Shown: positions 36,713 through 46,340, counted from the first letter of the stretch. The stretch: 64,000 nucleotides of DNA from Actinoalloteichus hoggarensis (GCF_002234535.1 NZ_CP022521.1:1736001-1800000), one strand, 5' to 3'. The notes: a model not told the origin generated them from the letters alone. Program-made: numbers and translations.

Positions 36713-38512
36713 GTGGTTCACTCGCCGTCGGACGGCCACGCCGCCTCCCCGACCATGGACCCTCCGGTGGCGGCCGATCAACGTGAGCGGCCCTTGCGGG
36801 CCTGGCAGCGCCGGGCGCTCACGAAATACCTTCGGGACTCGCCGCAGGACTACACCGTGGTGGCGACACCGGGTGCGGGGAAGACCACCTTCGGTCTCCG
36901 CATCGCCGCCGAACTGCTCGCCGACCGGGTGATCGAGCGGGTCACCGTGGTGACCCCGACAGAGCACCTGAAGCATCAGTGGGCTCAGTCCGCCGCCGGG
37001 GCCGGAATCGCGATGGACTCCTCGTTCCGCAACGCGGCGGGCGCCAGCTCTGCCGATCTGGACGGCGTCGCGGTCACCTACGCGCAGGTCGCGGCGCACC
37101 CGACGTTGCACCGGGTGCGCACCGAGCGGCGCAAGACGCTGGTGATCCTCGACGAGATCCACCACGCGGGCGACGCCAAGTCGTGGGGCGACGCCGTGCG
37201 AGAGGCCTTCGCCCCCGCCACCCGGCGACTCGCGCTGACCGGAACCCCGTTCCGTAGCGACGACACGCCGATCCCGTTCATCACGTACGAGCCGGATGGC
37301 GAAGGTTCGCCACGCAGCCGCGCCGATCACTCCTACGGGTACGCCGAGGCGCTGCGGGACGGGGTGGTCCGACCCGTGCTCTTCCTGGCGTACTCCGGGG
37401 AGGCTCGCTGGCGGACCAGCGCGGGGGACGAGTACGTCGCTCGGCTGGGCGAGCCGCTGAGCGCGGAGGAGACCGCCCGTGCCTGGCGCACCGCCCTCGA
37501 TCCGGCAGGGGAGTGGATTCCCGCCGTGTTGCAGGCGGCGGACACCCGGCTCTCCCAGCTCAGGTCGGGCGGGATGCCCGACGCGGGCGCCTTGGTGATC
37601 GCCTCGGACCACGTCTCGGCGAAGGCCTACGCGAAGATCCTGGCCACCATGACCGGCGTCGAGCCGGTGGTGGTGCTGTCCGACGATCCACAGGCCTCCA
37701 GCCGCATCGGCGAGTTCTCGCTCTCCGACGACCGGTGGATGGTCGCGGTGCGCATGGTCAGCGAGGGCGTCGACGTACCTCGCCTCGCGGTGGGCGTGTA
37801 CGCCACCAGCGCCTCGACGCCGTTGTTCTTCGCGCAGGCCATCGGTCGTTTCGTCCGAGCCCGCAAGCCCGCGGCGGGTCCGCCGGGAGCTCGGGAGACC
37901 GCCAGCGTGTTCCTGCCCAGCGTCCCGGTGCTGCTGGACCTGGCCAGCGAGCTGGAGGCGCAGCGGGATCACGTCATCGGCAAGCCGCATCGTGAGAAGA
38001 ACGGCTGGGACGACGAGCTGCTCGCCGAGGCGAACCGGCAGCGGGACGAGCCCGGCGAGGAGGAGAAGGCGTTCACTTCGCTCGGTGCCGAGGCCGAGCT
38101 GGACCAGCTGATCTATGACGGCTCGTCGTTCGGCACGGCGGCCTTCGCCGCGACCTCCGACGAAGAGGACTACCTCGGGCTGCCGGGGCTGCTCGAACCG
38201 GATCAGGTCCGGGCGCTGCTGCGGCAGCGGCAGGAACAGCAGCTCGACGCGGCGGCCGCCCGCCAGGCCCAGGCCCAGCAGGCGGCGGCGAAGGCCCCTG
38301 CGGCGGTGCCCGCGCGCAGCCGGAACAAGACCGAACGGCTGGCGGAGCTGCGCAAGGAGCTGAACACCCTGGTCGGCCTCTACCACCATCGAACGAAGAA
38401 GCCGCACGGGGCGATTCACAATCAGCTGCGCAAGTACTGCGGTGGTCCGCCGACCGCGATGGCCACCATCGATCAGCTCGAGGAGCGCATCGCGACGTTG
38501 CGGTCCTGGTGA
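36713..38512 (+). CDS. DEAD/DEAH-box (superfamily 2) helicase
   Basis: 599 residues. Q-motif-like PLRAWQRRAL, Walker A ATPGAGKTTF (51-60), DEIHH (147-151), TGTPF (176-180), SEGVDVPRLAVG and the arginine-finger motif QAIGRFVRARK. The C-terminus is Gln/Ala-rich coiled (RQRQEQQLDAAAARQAQAQ) with a small conserved end (HGAIHNQLRKYCGG). GTG 36713 lies 10 bases after a perfect AAGGAGGT; an in-frame GTG at 36701 overlaps that site and is rejected. It resembles helicases near DUF3039 in other actinobacteria; the nucleic-acid target is unknown. Confidence 0.9.
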   Translation: MVHSPSDGHAASPTMDPPVAADQRERPLRAWQRRALTKYLRDSPQDYTVVATPGAGKTTFGLRIAAELLADRVIERVTVVTPTEHLKHQWAQSAAGAGIAMDSSFRNAAGASSADLDGVAVTYAQVAAHPTLHRVRTERRKTLVILDEIHHAGDAKSWGDAVREAFAPATRRLALTGTPFRSDDTPIPFITYEPDGEGSPRSRADHSYGYAEALRDGVVRPVLFLAYSGEARWRTSAGDEYVARLGEPLSAEETARAWRTALDPAGEWIPAVLQAADTRLSQLRSGGMPDAGALVIASDHVSAKAYAKILATMTGVEPVVVLSDDPQASSRIGEFSLSDDRWMVAVRMVSEGVDVPRLAVGVYATSASTPLFFAQAIGRFVRARKPAAGPPGARETASVFLPSVPVLLDLASELEAQRDHVIGKPHREKNGWDDELLAEANRQRDEPGEEEKAFTSLGAEAELDQLIYDGSSFGTAAFAATSDEEDYLGLPGLLEPDQVRALLRQRQEQQLDAAAARQAQAQQAAAKAPAAVPARSRNKTERLAELRKELNTLVGLYHHRTKKPHGAIHNQLRKYCGGPPTAMATIDQLEERIATLRSW

Positions 38513-38706
38513 CAAGAGACCGCGCGGACCGTCACCCTGTTCGACGGCCTGCGCGGGCCTCGGCGTGGTCCGCGCCGCGAGACGCCGGACGGGTGTCTCG
38601 GGGATCGCGGCGAGCCCGAGGGCCGCGACGAACCCACGGCGCGAGGCATCCTGATCTACCCCGGGAACCCGGTGTGGCCGGACGCATCGGAGTGCGGGGC
38701 CGTCGC

Positions 38707-39450
38707 TCAGCGGGCGGCGATGGGACGGACGCTGAACAGGTAGTTGCGATGCCGCTCCGTGACCCGGTCGGTCTTCCGCCAGCCGCTCTCCCACACGTAG
38801 GGGACGTAGTCGAGTCCCGCGAGCCGGGCAAGGAGGTCTTCCGAGCGATGCTCGAACTTCGCCAGGTGCCGGTCCTCGATCTCGAGCAGCAGCGCGGGGC
38901 GGTTCTCCTTGAGCACCCGGGCGGCGCCGTCCAGCAACGCGAGTTCCGCGCCTTCGACGTCGGCCTTGATGAAGTGGATCTCGGCCAGGCCCTCGTTCGC
39001 GCACAGTTCGTCGACAGTGGTCACCGGGACACGGATCGGCCGGTTGGAGGCGAACTCCGTGTTCGGGCCGTGGTTCTTCGCTCCGGTGGTGAGGAAGGCC
39101 CGGCCGTGCACCGGCAGGCCGTTGCGGCGCGGCAGGCTGAGCACGCCCGCGCCGGAGTCGGCGCCCACGGCCGTCGCGTGGACCTGCACGTTGTTCGCGC
39201 CGAGCCCGCGTAGGGCGAGCCGCAGTGCCTTGACCAGGCTCGGCTGCGGCTCGACGGTGTGCACCGCCCCCTGCGCGCCCACGAGTCGCATCAGCTGGTA
39301 GGTGTAGAGGCCGTATTCGGCGCCGATGTCCAGACAGACGTCTCCCGGGCGGACGACCGCGTCGAGACCGAGGATCTCCGTCTCCACGAAGGAGGTCCGG
39401 CCTGCGAGCCACCGCAGCACTCTGACGAGGTTTCTCGTCCGTCCGTTCAC
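38707..39450 (-). CDS. FkbM family SAM-dependent methyltransferase
   Basis: About 247 residues from GTG 39450. SAM-binding motif VCLDIGAEYGLYTY, acidic post-I VEPQPSL, and the FkbM signature IHFIKADVEGAELALLDGA. Members O-methylate sugars or polyketides. The frame is open further up to 39729; a TTG at about 39513 or other upstream starts are possible, and no start has a good ribosome site. Stands between the helicase and the divergent transporter operon; the substrate is unknown. Confidence 0.85.
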   Translation of the reverse strand: MNGRTRNLVRVLRWLAGRTSFVETEILGLDAVVRPGDVCLDIGAEYGLYTYQLMRLVGAQGAVHTVEPQPSLVKALRLALRGLGANNVQVHATAVGADSGAGVLSLPRRNGLPVHGRAFLTTGAKNHGPNTEFASNRPIRVPVTTVDELCANEGLAEIHFIKADVEGAELALLDGAARVLKENRPALLLEIEDRHLAKFEHRSEDLLARLAGLDYVPYVWESGWRKTDRVTERHRNYLFSVRPIAAR

Positions 39451-39740
39451 GAAGGGGCCGGAGTTCTCCGGCAGGGGCGGGACCGGCCGCAGGCGGGGCG
39501 CTGGGTCACTCAATCTGGTCTCCGGAGTCTGGCTGCCGAATGCGTCTGGCAGAGGCAGGGGCGGGTTCGCGCACAGAGGACCGTCGGCGAACCGTAGGGA
39601 GAGCGTAGGCGACCTGCGTGTGGAACAGGGGCGCCCCGAACCAACTGTCGTGTCCTGCTTGCGTGGTTCTTGCTCACATGGGTGAGTCGTGTCCGTCGAT
39701 CGCGGCGAGTTTTGCCAGATCGTGACCAAAGTTCGTCAAA

Positions 39741-39798
39741 TTGCCGGCACTTACGTGTTCCCTATCACTCATTCGGGGGTTACGTTGTGGCGCACAAC
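39741..39798 (+). promoter_or_regulatory. Promoter and operator-like palindrome of the xyl operon
   Basis: TTGCCG (39741-39746), 16 bases, TATCAC (39763-39768) form a plausible promoter. Just downstream, GTTGTG-GCG-CACAAC (39784-39798) is a perfect inverted repeat in the early transcribed region, a sensible site for the ROK repressor encoded at the end of the operon. Confidence 0.55.
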
Positions 39799-39860
39799 AT
39801 TTCCCCACCCTCAGTGCAGAAGCTGCTGCGCTCGGTGCTCGACGAAGAGAAGGGGAGGCC

Positions 39861-40982
39861 ATGCGCGTCAGGAGCATGTTGGCCTTGACCAGCGGATTGG
39901 TTCTCGTCCTCGCAGGATGCGGGGCAAACCAGGCCGCCGACACGCCCGAGGACACCGGTTCGACCGGGGGTGGCGCGGCGGACACCGGCCTGGTGGTCGG
40001 CGTCATCCTCCCCGACACGGAGAGTTCCGCTCGCTGGGAGGGCTTCGACAAGCCGTACCTGGAGAACGCCTTCGCCGAAGCAGGCGTCGAGGCCGACGTC
40101 CAGAACGCACAGGGCGACATCCAGCGGTTCTCCACGATCGCCGACCAGATGATCCAACGCGGTGTCGACGTCCTCGCACTCACCAACCTGAGCAACGAGA
40201 GCGGTGCGGCCGTCCAGCAGCGGGCCGAGGCGGCGGGCATCCCGACCATCGACTACGACCGGCTCACCCTCGGCGGCAACGCGCAGTACTACGTGTCCTT
40301 CGACAACACCCAGGTCGGCAGGTTGCAGGGTGAGGGCCTCGTCGGCTGTCTCGGCGATCAGCCCGGCGCTCAGATCATCGAGATCCAGGGTTCGCCGACC
40401 GACAGCAACGCGACCCTCTTCCAGGAGGGGCAGCGCGAGATCCTCCAGCCGCTCTACGACTCGGGCGAGTACGAACTGGTCCAGAGCCAGCCCATCGACC
40501 AGTGGGAGAACCAGGTCGGCGGCCGGACCTTCCAGCAGATCCTCACCCGCAACGGCGGCGAGGTCGACGGGGTCGTCGCCGCCAACGACGGCCTGGCGGG
40601 CGCCGTGATCACCGTTCTGCAGCAGGCGGGCCTCGCGGGCGAGGTCCCGGTCACCGGACAGGACGCCTCGCCGGAGGGGCTGCGGTCCATCCTGCTCGGC
40701 GACCAGTGCATGACCGTCTACAAGCCGGTGTTCACCGAGGCGCAGGCACTGGTCGATCTGGCCGTCCCGCTCGCCCAGGGCGACACCGAGGCCGCGGACG
40801 CGCTGGCCTCCGACGTCAGTGTGGACACCGAGGGCGATCGTGAGGTCGCCTCCGTGCTGCTCGAACCGGTGCTCATCACCACCGACAACGTCCAGACGGT
40901 CGTCGACGACGAATGGGTGTCGGTCGAGGACCTGTGCGCGGGCGAGGTGGCCGACGCCTGCACCGAGTACGGCATCTCCTGA
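39861..40982 (+). CDS. xylF: Xylose-type sugar ABC transporter, substrate-binding lipoprotein
   Basis: 373 residues. Lipobox LVLAGC at about 15-20, then a type I periplasmic-binding fold: VVGVILPDTESSARWEGFDK, NLSNESGAAVQQRAEAAGIP, YDRLTLGGNAQYYVSFDN, VTGQDASPEGLRSI and DQCMTVYKP. These match D-xylose-binding XylF. Captures the sugar outside the membrane and hands it to XylH. ATG 39861 follows AGGGGAGG. First gene of xylF-xylG-xylH-ROK. Confidence 0.92.
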   Translation: MRVRSMLALTSGLVLVLAGCGANQAADTPEDTGSTGGGAADTGLVVGVILPDTESSARWEGFDKPYLENAFAEAGVEADVQNAQGDIQRFSTIADQMIQRGVDVLALTNLSNESGAAVQQRAEAAGIPTIDYDRLTLGGNAQYYVSFDNTQVGRLQGEGLVGCLGDQPGAQIIEIQGSPTDSNATLFQEGQREILQPLYDSGEYELVQSQPIDQWENQVGGRTFQQILTRNGGEVDGVVAANDGLAGAVITVLQQAGLAGEVPVTGQDASPEGLRSILLGDQCMTVYKPVFTEAQALVDLAVPLAQGDTEAADALASDVSVDTEGDREVASVLLEPVLITTDNVQTVVDDEWVSVEDLCAGEVADACTEYGIS

Positions 40983-40997
40983 TTCCTCGTCAGTCCT

Positions 40998-41028
40998 CGT
41001 CGGGGGCCGCCGCGTGCGGTCCCCGACG
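40998..41028 (+). promoter_or_regulatory. Intercistronic hairpin xylF/xylG
   Basis: CGTCGGGG (40998-41005) pairs with CCCCGACG (41021-41028), extended inward by five more pairs (one wobble) around a five-base loop. Between a binding protein and its ATPase, such a stem can protect upstream message or partly terminate, giving more XylF than XylG. Confidence 0.65.
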
Positions 41029-41059
41029 GCCTGCCCCCACTGCTCGAAAGGTGTGTCCC

Positions 41060-41839
41060 GTGTCCGAAGACAGCCCGATCCTGGAACTTCGCGCGGTCAA
41101 CAAGAGCTTCGGACCGGTGCACGTCCTGCACGACGTGGACTTCTCCGTCCGGCCCGGCCAGGTCACGGCGCTGGTCGGTGACAACGGCGCGGGGAAGTCG
41201 ACCCTGATCAAATCCATCGCCGGCATCCATCCCATCGACTCCGGAGAGATCCTCTTCGACGGCAGGCCCGTGCGGATCAACGATCCGAAGGACGCCGCCG
41301 GACTCGGTATCGAGGTCGTCTATCAGGACCTCGCTCTCGCCGACAATCTCGACATCGTGCAGAACATGTTCCTCGGCCGCGAACGGCTGCGCGGCGGGCT
41401 GCTCGACGAGGCGGACATGGAGAAGGCGGCCCGCAGCACGCTGTCCTCCCTGTCCGTGCGCACCGTCTCCTCGGTCCGCACCTCGGTCGCCGCGCTGTCC
41501 GGCGGGCAGCGCCAGACCGTCGCCATCGCCAAGGCGGTGCTCTGGGAGAGCCGGGTCGTGCTGCTCGACGAGCCGACCGCCGCACTGGGCGTCGCTCAGA
41601 CCCGACAGGTGCTGGACCTGGTGCGCAGGCTCGCCGAACAGGGTCTCGGCGTGGTCTTGATCAGCCACAACCTCAACGACGTCTTCGAGGTCGCCGACCG
41701 AGTGGCGACCCTCTACCTCGGCAGGCTCGTCGCGGAGCTGCCGGTCAAGGAGACGAACAACAGTCAGGTGGTCGAGCTGATCACCGCAGGACGATCGGGC
41801 GACATCGGGCTCCGCCGTTCGGAGAACGTCGCGCTCTGA
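41060..41839 (+). CDS. xylG: Xylose-type ABC transporter ATPase, single-domain
   Basis: 259 residues with one ATPase module: Walker A GDNGAGKST, signature LSGGQRQ, Walker B VVLLDEPTAAL and switch His ISHNLND. Enterobacterial XylG is about 500 residues with two fused modules, so this is the half-size form that works as a homodimer, as in several actinobacterial sugar systems. GTG 41060 has GAAAGG upstream. Energises XylH. Confidence 0.92.
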   Translation: MSEDSPILELRAVNKSFGPVHVLHDVDFSVRPGQVTALVGDNGAGKSTLIKSIAGIHPIDSGEILFDGRPVRINDPKDAAGLGIEVVYQDLALADNLDIVQNMFLGRERLRGGLLDEADMEKAARSTLSSLSVRTVSSVRTSVAALSGGQRQTVAIAKAVLWESRVVLLDEPTAALGVAQTRQVLDLVRRLAEQGLGVVLISHNLNDVFEVADRVATLYLGRLVAELPVKETNNSQVVELITAGRSGDIGLRRSENVAL

Positions 41840-41878
41840 CCCGCAGCCGCCTGCGGGCCGGACCGGGCGATCCGGTCC
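41840..41878 (+). promoter_or_regulatory. Two small hairpins between xylG and xylH
   Basis: CCCGCAG/CTGCGGG (41840-41846 with 41851-41857) and GGACCGG/CCGGTCC (41860-41866 with 41872-41878, then TT). Possible RNA-stability or attenuating elements inside the operon. Confidence 0.5.
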
Positions 41879-41942
41879 TTCTCGCCACTCGGACCATGGC
41901 AGCGCCGCCTGAGCGCCGCCCTCATCGCACAAGGATGACGAC

Positions 41943-43382
41943 ATGACAGAGGGTCCAGCCGCCTCGTCCAGCACATCGGCCTCCACCACGACCGATCCGC
42001 CCGCGGAGGGCTTCGGCATCGACACCACCCGACGGGACACCGCCGGGGCGCTGCGCGACTACGTCTCCCGCCTGCGCGGCGGACAGCTCGGCGCGCTGCC
42101 CGCGTTACTCGGACTGGCCACGCTCTTCGTCGTCTTCACCCTGCTCTCGGACCGTTTCCTGACCCTGGGCAACCTCGCCAACCTGCTCAGTCAGGGCGCG
42201 GGCACCGCGGTGATCGCGATGGGCCTCGTCTTCGTCCTGCTGATGGGCGACATCGACCTGTCGGCGGGCACCGCGTCCGGGGTGGCGGCCTCCGTGATGG
42301 CCCTGCACCTCGTCGAGGGCGGCAACCTGTTGGGCGCCATGGGCAGCACCGTGTTCATCGTCTTCTGCGGCGGGCTGGTCGTCGCCGCCACCCTCGCCCT
42401 GGTGATGCGGGTGTGGGCGGGCGCGGGCCTGGCGATTCTCGGGCTGCTGCTCGTCCTGCTCGGTGTGCCCGCCAACCCGTGGCTGGAGATGCTGCTGGCC
42501 GTCTGCGTCGGTGCGGCCATCGGCTGCATCACCGGCTTTCTCGTCGCCCGCGTCGGCATCCCGGCCTTCGTCGTGACGCTGGCGCTGTTCCTCGCCTGGG
42601 GCGGCGTGGTGCTTCAGCTCATCGGCCAGGGCGGCACGCTGGGGCTGCGCAACGAGGTGATGTTCTCGGTGGCCAACGGCAACCTGCCCGTCTGGGGCAG
42701 CTGGCTGTTCTTCGTCATCGCGGCGGGCGGCTACGCGACGCTGCTGCTCGTCCGCCACTTCAACCGACTGCGTCACGATCTGGTCGCCCAGCCGACCCCG
42801 CTGGTGTTGGTGCGGGTCGGCGCCGTCCTCGTGCTCGGCGCGCTGGCCACCTGGCTGCTGACCACGAACCGGTCCAACAGCGACACCATCGTGATCGCGG
42901 GCGTGCCCTATGTCGTGCCGATCGTGCTGGTGCTGCTCGTCCTGGGTACGTTCGTCCTGGACCGTACGCGGTACGGCAGGCATCTCTACGCCATCGGCGG
43001 CAATCGGGAGGCCGCTCGGCGCGCGGGCATCGACGTCGCGAAGCTGCGGATGAGTGTGTTCGTGGTGTGCTCCACCGTCGCGGCCGTCGGCGCGATCATC
43101 TACTCCTCGAAGGTCGGCTCCGTCGACCCGCAGGCGGGCGGCGGGAACACGCTGCTCTTCGCGGTCGGCGCCGCGGTGATCGGTGGTACCTCGTTGTTCG
43201 GCGGCAAGGGCCGGGTCCGCGACGCGGTCATCGGCGGTGCCGTCATCGCCACCATCGACAACGGTCTCGGTCTTCTCGGCCAGTCCGCGGCCGTGGTCTC
43301 CATCGTGACCGGCCTGGTCCTGCTGCTCGCCGCCAGCGTCGACGCCGTCTCCCGTCGACGAGCCGCCGCGCTCGGCCGGTAG
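41943..43382 (+). CDS. xylH: Xylose-type ABC transporter permease
   Basis: 479 residues with about ten to twelve membrane helices after a 55-residue cytosolic lead. TLGNLANLLSQGAGTAVIAM, LMGDIDLSAGTASGVAASV, ARVGIPAFVVTLALFLAWGG and GRHLYAIGGNREAARRAGI are family markers of the ribose/xylose permease class. ATG 41943 is three bases after GATGACGAC and lacks a strong site. Eight bases separate its stop from the ROK gene. Confidence 0.92.
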   Translation: MTEGPAASSSTSASTTTDPPAEGFGIDTTRRDTAGALRDYVSRLRGGQLGALPALLGLATLFVVFTLLSDRFLTLGNLANLLSQGAGTAVIAMGLVFVLLMGDIDLSAGTASGVAASVMALHLVEGGNLLGAMGSTVFIVFCGGLVVAATLALVMRVWAGAGLAILGLLLVLLGVPANPWLEMLLAVCVGAAIGCITGFLVARVGIPAFVVTLALFLAWGGVVLQLIGQGGTLGLRNEVMFSVANGNLPVWGSWLFFVIAAGGYATLLLVRHFNRLRHDLVAQPTPLVLVRVGAVLVLGALATWLLTTNRSNSDTIVIAGVPYVVPIVLVLLVLGTFVLDRTRYGRHLYAIGGNREAARRAGIDVAKLRMSVFVVCSTVAAVGAIIYSSKVGSVDPQAGGGNTLLFAVGAAVIGGTSLFGGKGRVRDAVIGGAVIATIDNGLGLLGQSAAVVSIVTGLVLLLAASVDAVSRRRAAALGR

Positions 43383-43390
43383 TCGCTCCC

Positions 43391-44551
43391 ATGGCACTCG
43401 GAGCCCGGCCGGATGGTGTGCGCAGGCACAATCGCAGCGCCCTGTTGCGGAGACTGCACACCCTCGGTCCCGGCAGCCGCACCGAGTTGGCCGCCGAACT
43501 GGGTCTCAATCGCAGCACCATCAAGGCGCTGGTGGACGGGCTGACCGAGGCGGGACTGGTCACCGAGCGTGCGGTGGCGCCCGACGGCACGGCGGGTCGC
43601 CCCTCGCTGCTGGTCTCGCCCCGCCCGGAGTCACTGTGCGTGCTGGCGGTGGACGTCGCGGTGGAGCGGATCACCGTCGCGGTCGTCGGCTTCGGCGGTC
43701 GAATCCTGGTCGGCAGGCATCGTCGTGCCCAGCGCGGGGACACCGAACCGGGAGCGGTCGTCGACCTGGTGGCCGCCGTGGCGGGGGCTCTCAGCCTCGG
43801 CGGGCTGCGACCGGCCGAGGCGGCGGTGTCCGTGCCGGGCATCGTGCGTGGTGCGGACGGCCTCGTGCACGAAGCTCCGAACCTGCGCTGGAGCGAGGTG
43901 CCCATCGGCGCGCGGCTCGGTGCGGCGCTGGGTCTCCCGGTGGCGGTCGGCAACGACGCAGATCTCGGCGCGCTCGCCGAGCACCGCCGCGGCGTGGCGC
44001 GGGGAGTCGGCGACGTGGTCTATCTGTCCGCCGACGTCGGCGTCGGCGGCGGAGTGATCACCGGCGGACTTCCGCTGCGAGGTTCGACGGGCCACGTCGG
44101 CGAGGTGGGTCACATGGTCCTGCGTCCCGGCGGGCGCCTCTGCTACTGCGGCTGCCGAGGCTGTTGGGAGACCGAGGTGGGGGAGCAGGCCCTTGCTCGG
44201 GCGCTCGGACTGCCCTCGGACGCCTCGCGTCGTCGCCTTGTCACGGAACTCCGCGCGATCGCGGAGGGAGAGGACACGGACCGGAGACTCGGCGAGTACG
44301 CGAACTGGCTCGGCGTCGGGGTCGTCAACCTCGTGAACCTGTTGGCGCCGGAACTCGTCGTGCTCGGCGGCCTGCTCGCCGAACTGCCTCCCGATCTCGT
44401 GACGAACGTGGAATCGCGGGCTCGAGACCGGAGCCTGGTCGGTCGAGCCGCCGCCAGGTCGGTGCGTATTCGCCCGGCTCAGCTGGGTGGCCAGGCCAGC
44501 CTGCTGGGCGCCGCCGAACTCGCCTTCGAACGGGTCATCGCGGCAGGCTGA
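43391..44551 (+). CDS. ROK family transcriptional regulator (XylR-like)
   Basis: 386 residues. N-terminal winged helix (SRTELAAELGLNRSTIKALV at about 30-49) and a sugar-kinase-like ROK domain with ADVGVGGGVITGG, the EVGHMVL block and the zinc site CYCGCRGCWE. Sugar binding to the ROK domain typically releases DNA. As the last gene of the transporter operon it is the obvious candidate to repress it through the palindrome at 39784-39798. ATG 43391. Confidence 0.93.
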   Translation: MALGARPDGVRRHNRSALLRRLHTLGPGSRTELAAELGLNRSTIKALVDGLTEAGLVTERAVAPDGTAGRPSLLVSPRPESLCVLAVDVAVERITVAVVGFGGRILVGRHRRAQRGDTEPGAVVDLVAAVAGALSLGGLRPAEAAVSVPGIVRGADGLVHEAPNLRWSEVPIGARLGAALGLPVAVGNDADLGALAEHRRGVARGVGDVVYLSADVGVGGGVITGGLPLRGSTGHVGEVGHMVLRPGGRLCYCGCRGCWETEVGEQALARALGLPSDASRRRLVTELRAIAEGEDTDRRLGEYANWLGVGVVNLVNLLAPELVVLGGLLAELPPDLVTNVESRARDRSLVGRAAARSVRIRPAQLGGQASLLGAAELAFERVIAAG

Positions 44552-44624
44552 GATCGCGCGGCGCGCGGTCTTTCGAGGCCCTCGACCGGTCCGGGCCGCT
44601 GAGCGAAAGGGTCCGAACAGAGGT

Positions 44625-44656
44625 CCGGGCGGGACCCGTCGTGGGTGCCCGCCCGG
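44625..44656. terminator. Hairpin between convergent ROK and DUF7455 genes
   Basis: CCGGGCGGG (44625-44633) pairs with CCCGCCCGG (44648-44656), extended by ACCC/GGGT inside with one bulged base. Placed to stop both genes. Confidence 0.65.
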
Positions 44657-44680
44657 AGCGTTCGAGTCCGACAGTGAGTA

Positions 44681-44860
44681 TCAGCCGTCCTGGATGTCGG
44701 CTGCCAGCTCACGAAGACGCGTTTCATGCTCCCTCGCGTGGTGGCCGCAGAAGAGCAGCTCGCCACCCGAGGGGAGGACGGCGCGAACTTGGGCTGCCGC
44801 CCCGCAGCGGTCGCAGCGGTCTGCAGCGGTGAGCTCGGGGCGGGTGAGCGTTCCTGTCAT
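44681..44860 (-). CDS. DUF7455 small Cys-rich protein
   Basis: 59 residues: LTAADRCDRCGAAAQVRAVL then LLFCGHHARE. The CxxC...CxxH set is a compact zinc knuckle. Conserved in actinobacteria close to the principal sigma gene, function unknown. ATG 44860 has GGGAGAGGC upstream. Confidence 0.88.
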   Translation of the reverse strand: MTGTLTRPELTAADRCDRCGAAAQVRAVLPSGGELLFCGHHAREHETRLRELAADIQDG

Positions 44861-45499
44861 GTTGCCTCTCCCTCCGTCCCGGGTCGGGGATTCCGACGCC
44901 GTCGGGCCTGCCGCGTCCACCGCGGGCTCGTCGTGGACGAGCCGTGGTGTTCGCTGCCACCCACTCTTACAGACGCTCGGCGTCTCGTCAGTGTTCCCGC
45001 GCGTCGCGGCGAGCCGGATCACGTCTTAACACCCGGTTGCAGCAGTCGCCACTTCCCGGATGGCCTAGCGCCTGTACGGTTCATCACCGTGAGTGACCTA
45101 ATCGTCACCCTCGGTCGATTTGTGGTGCCTGGTGGCGTCCTCATCCCCGATTCGAGATCAAGACCGGCAGGTCAGAACAGGTTACAGCCGGCACCGGCGG
45201 ATCCTCGATCGGACGCCGACGGCAGGGGCGTCCGCTCGCCGATCACAGGCCCGCCCGCCGCCCGCGGTGCCCTGCTGCTCATCGCCGCACTCCGCACGGC
45301 AGCCTTCATGGGCTGCCTGGCGTACGGCGGGACACGGCTGGCCACGCTGGGGCTCCAGCGTGGCGTGCACGGGGCCGACGAGCGGAGCCCGCAGTGCTCG
45401 TCGACGAAGTCGCAGACGTCGGCGGCCCCGTGGACGAGATGCGACCGTATCCGGCGGCCACCTGTGGGCCGCCGGGTTCGGCGGCCTGGCGGACACCCG
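44861..45499. other. Interval before the SDR remnant, no intact gene
   Basis: 640 bases with motif-free frames on both strands. It could include the decayed end of the dehydrogenase or another remnant, but nothing can be named. Confidence 0.4.
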
Positions 45500-46144
45500 C
45501 GGAACGGCGCCTGTGACGTAGGAGGCGCCTGCTGTGAACAGCCGTTCGACGGTGGCGGCCAGGATCTCGGTGCCCACGATCCCGGGAGCCACCGCGTTGA
45601 CCCGCCCTCCCGCCGTCGCCGTGGTGAGGCAGGTCCGCCATGAAGGAGTCCACGGCGGCCTCGGCCGCGGCGTAGTGGACGTACTCGCCGGGGCTGCCGA
45701 GTGCGGCAGCCGCCGAGGATGTTCACGGTCGCCCCGCCGCTCCCTCCGGACGCGGTGACATGTCACGCACGGCCCGACGTGCGCACAGCACTACCCCACG
45801 ACGTTGACGTCGAGCACCCCGTCGCAGGGCTGCGGCCTCCAGCTCGGCGAGCGGCCCGGCGACACCGGCTACCCCTGCGTCGTCGACGAGGCCGGTGACG
45901 GGGCCCAGCATCGCCGTGGCGTCGTCGGAGAGCCGTTCGACGTCGTTCTCGGCCGAGGTGTCCACGCGGACCACACGCGCGGCCTGACCGTGTCGCTTGA
46001 TATCGGCCACCACGCCGAGGGCGCCGCGCTCGTCGCGGTGGTTGGTGACAACGCAGACGTGGTGATCGGCAGGCCCCCGAATCCGGTGGCGATCGCCTCG
46101 CCGATGCGCCGCCCGCCGCCGGTGACGACGGCGACCTGCCGCAT
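45500..46144 (-). pseudogene. Short-chain dehydrogenase/reductase pseudogene
   Basis: Starts well, with GGAGGAGA before ATG 46144 and the Rossmann motif VAVVTGGGRRIGEAIATGFG. The match then moves to another frame (HGQAARVVRVDTSAENDVER, GLVDDAGVAG where NNAG is usual), then another (EYVHYAAAEAAVDSF, GRVNAVAPGIVGTEI, ASYVTGAV at the end). At least two frameshifts and an internal loss of some 35 codons are needed, and the active-site YxxxK reads YAAAE, so the catalytic lysine is gone. End coordinate is approximate. Confidence 0.85.
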
Positions 46145-46300
46145 CCGGCTCTCCTCCGCACGAAACCCGATTGTCGTCGTCCCACGGCAGAGGGGCCGTT
46201 TCCCGCCGCGCTTCCCGCCAAGCCCGGAGTCGACGCGGCACCGACGGGGAGGCAGCTGGTCGGCGAGCGGGCGCTGACGACGGAGGCGGCCGCGAACGCG

Positions 46301-46340
46301 ACGCGGCTCCGAGTCGAGAGCCGACTCGGAGCCGCGTTTT
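46301..46340. terminator. Strong 15-bp terminator with TTTT
   Basis: CGCGGCTCCGAGTCG (46302-46316) pairs with 46322-46336 around AGAGC, flanked by A and TTTT. The T run is on the plus strand; in the minus direction the stem still follows the sigA stop by about 40 bases, so it should serve sigA too. Confidence 0.85.
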
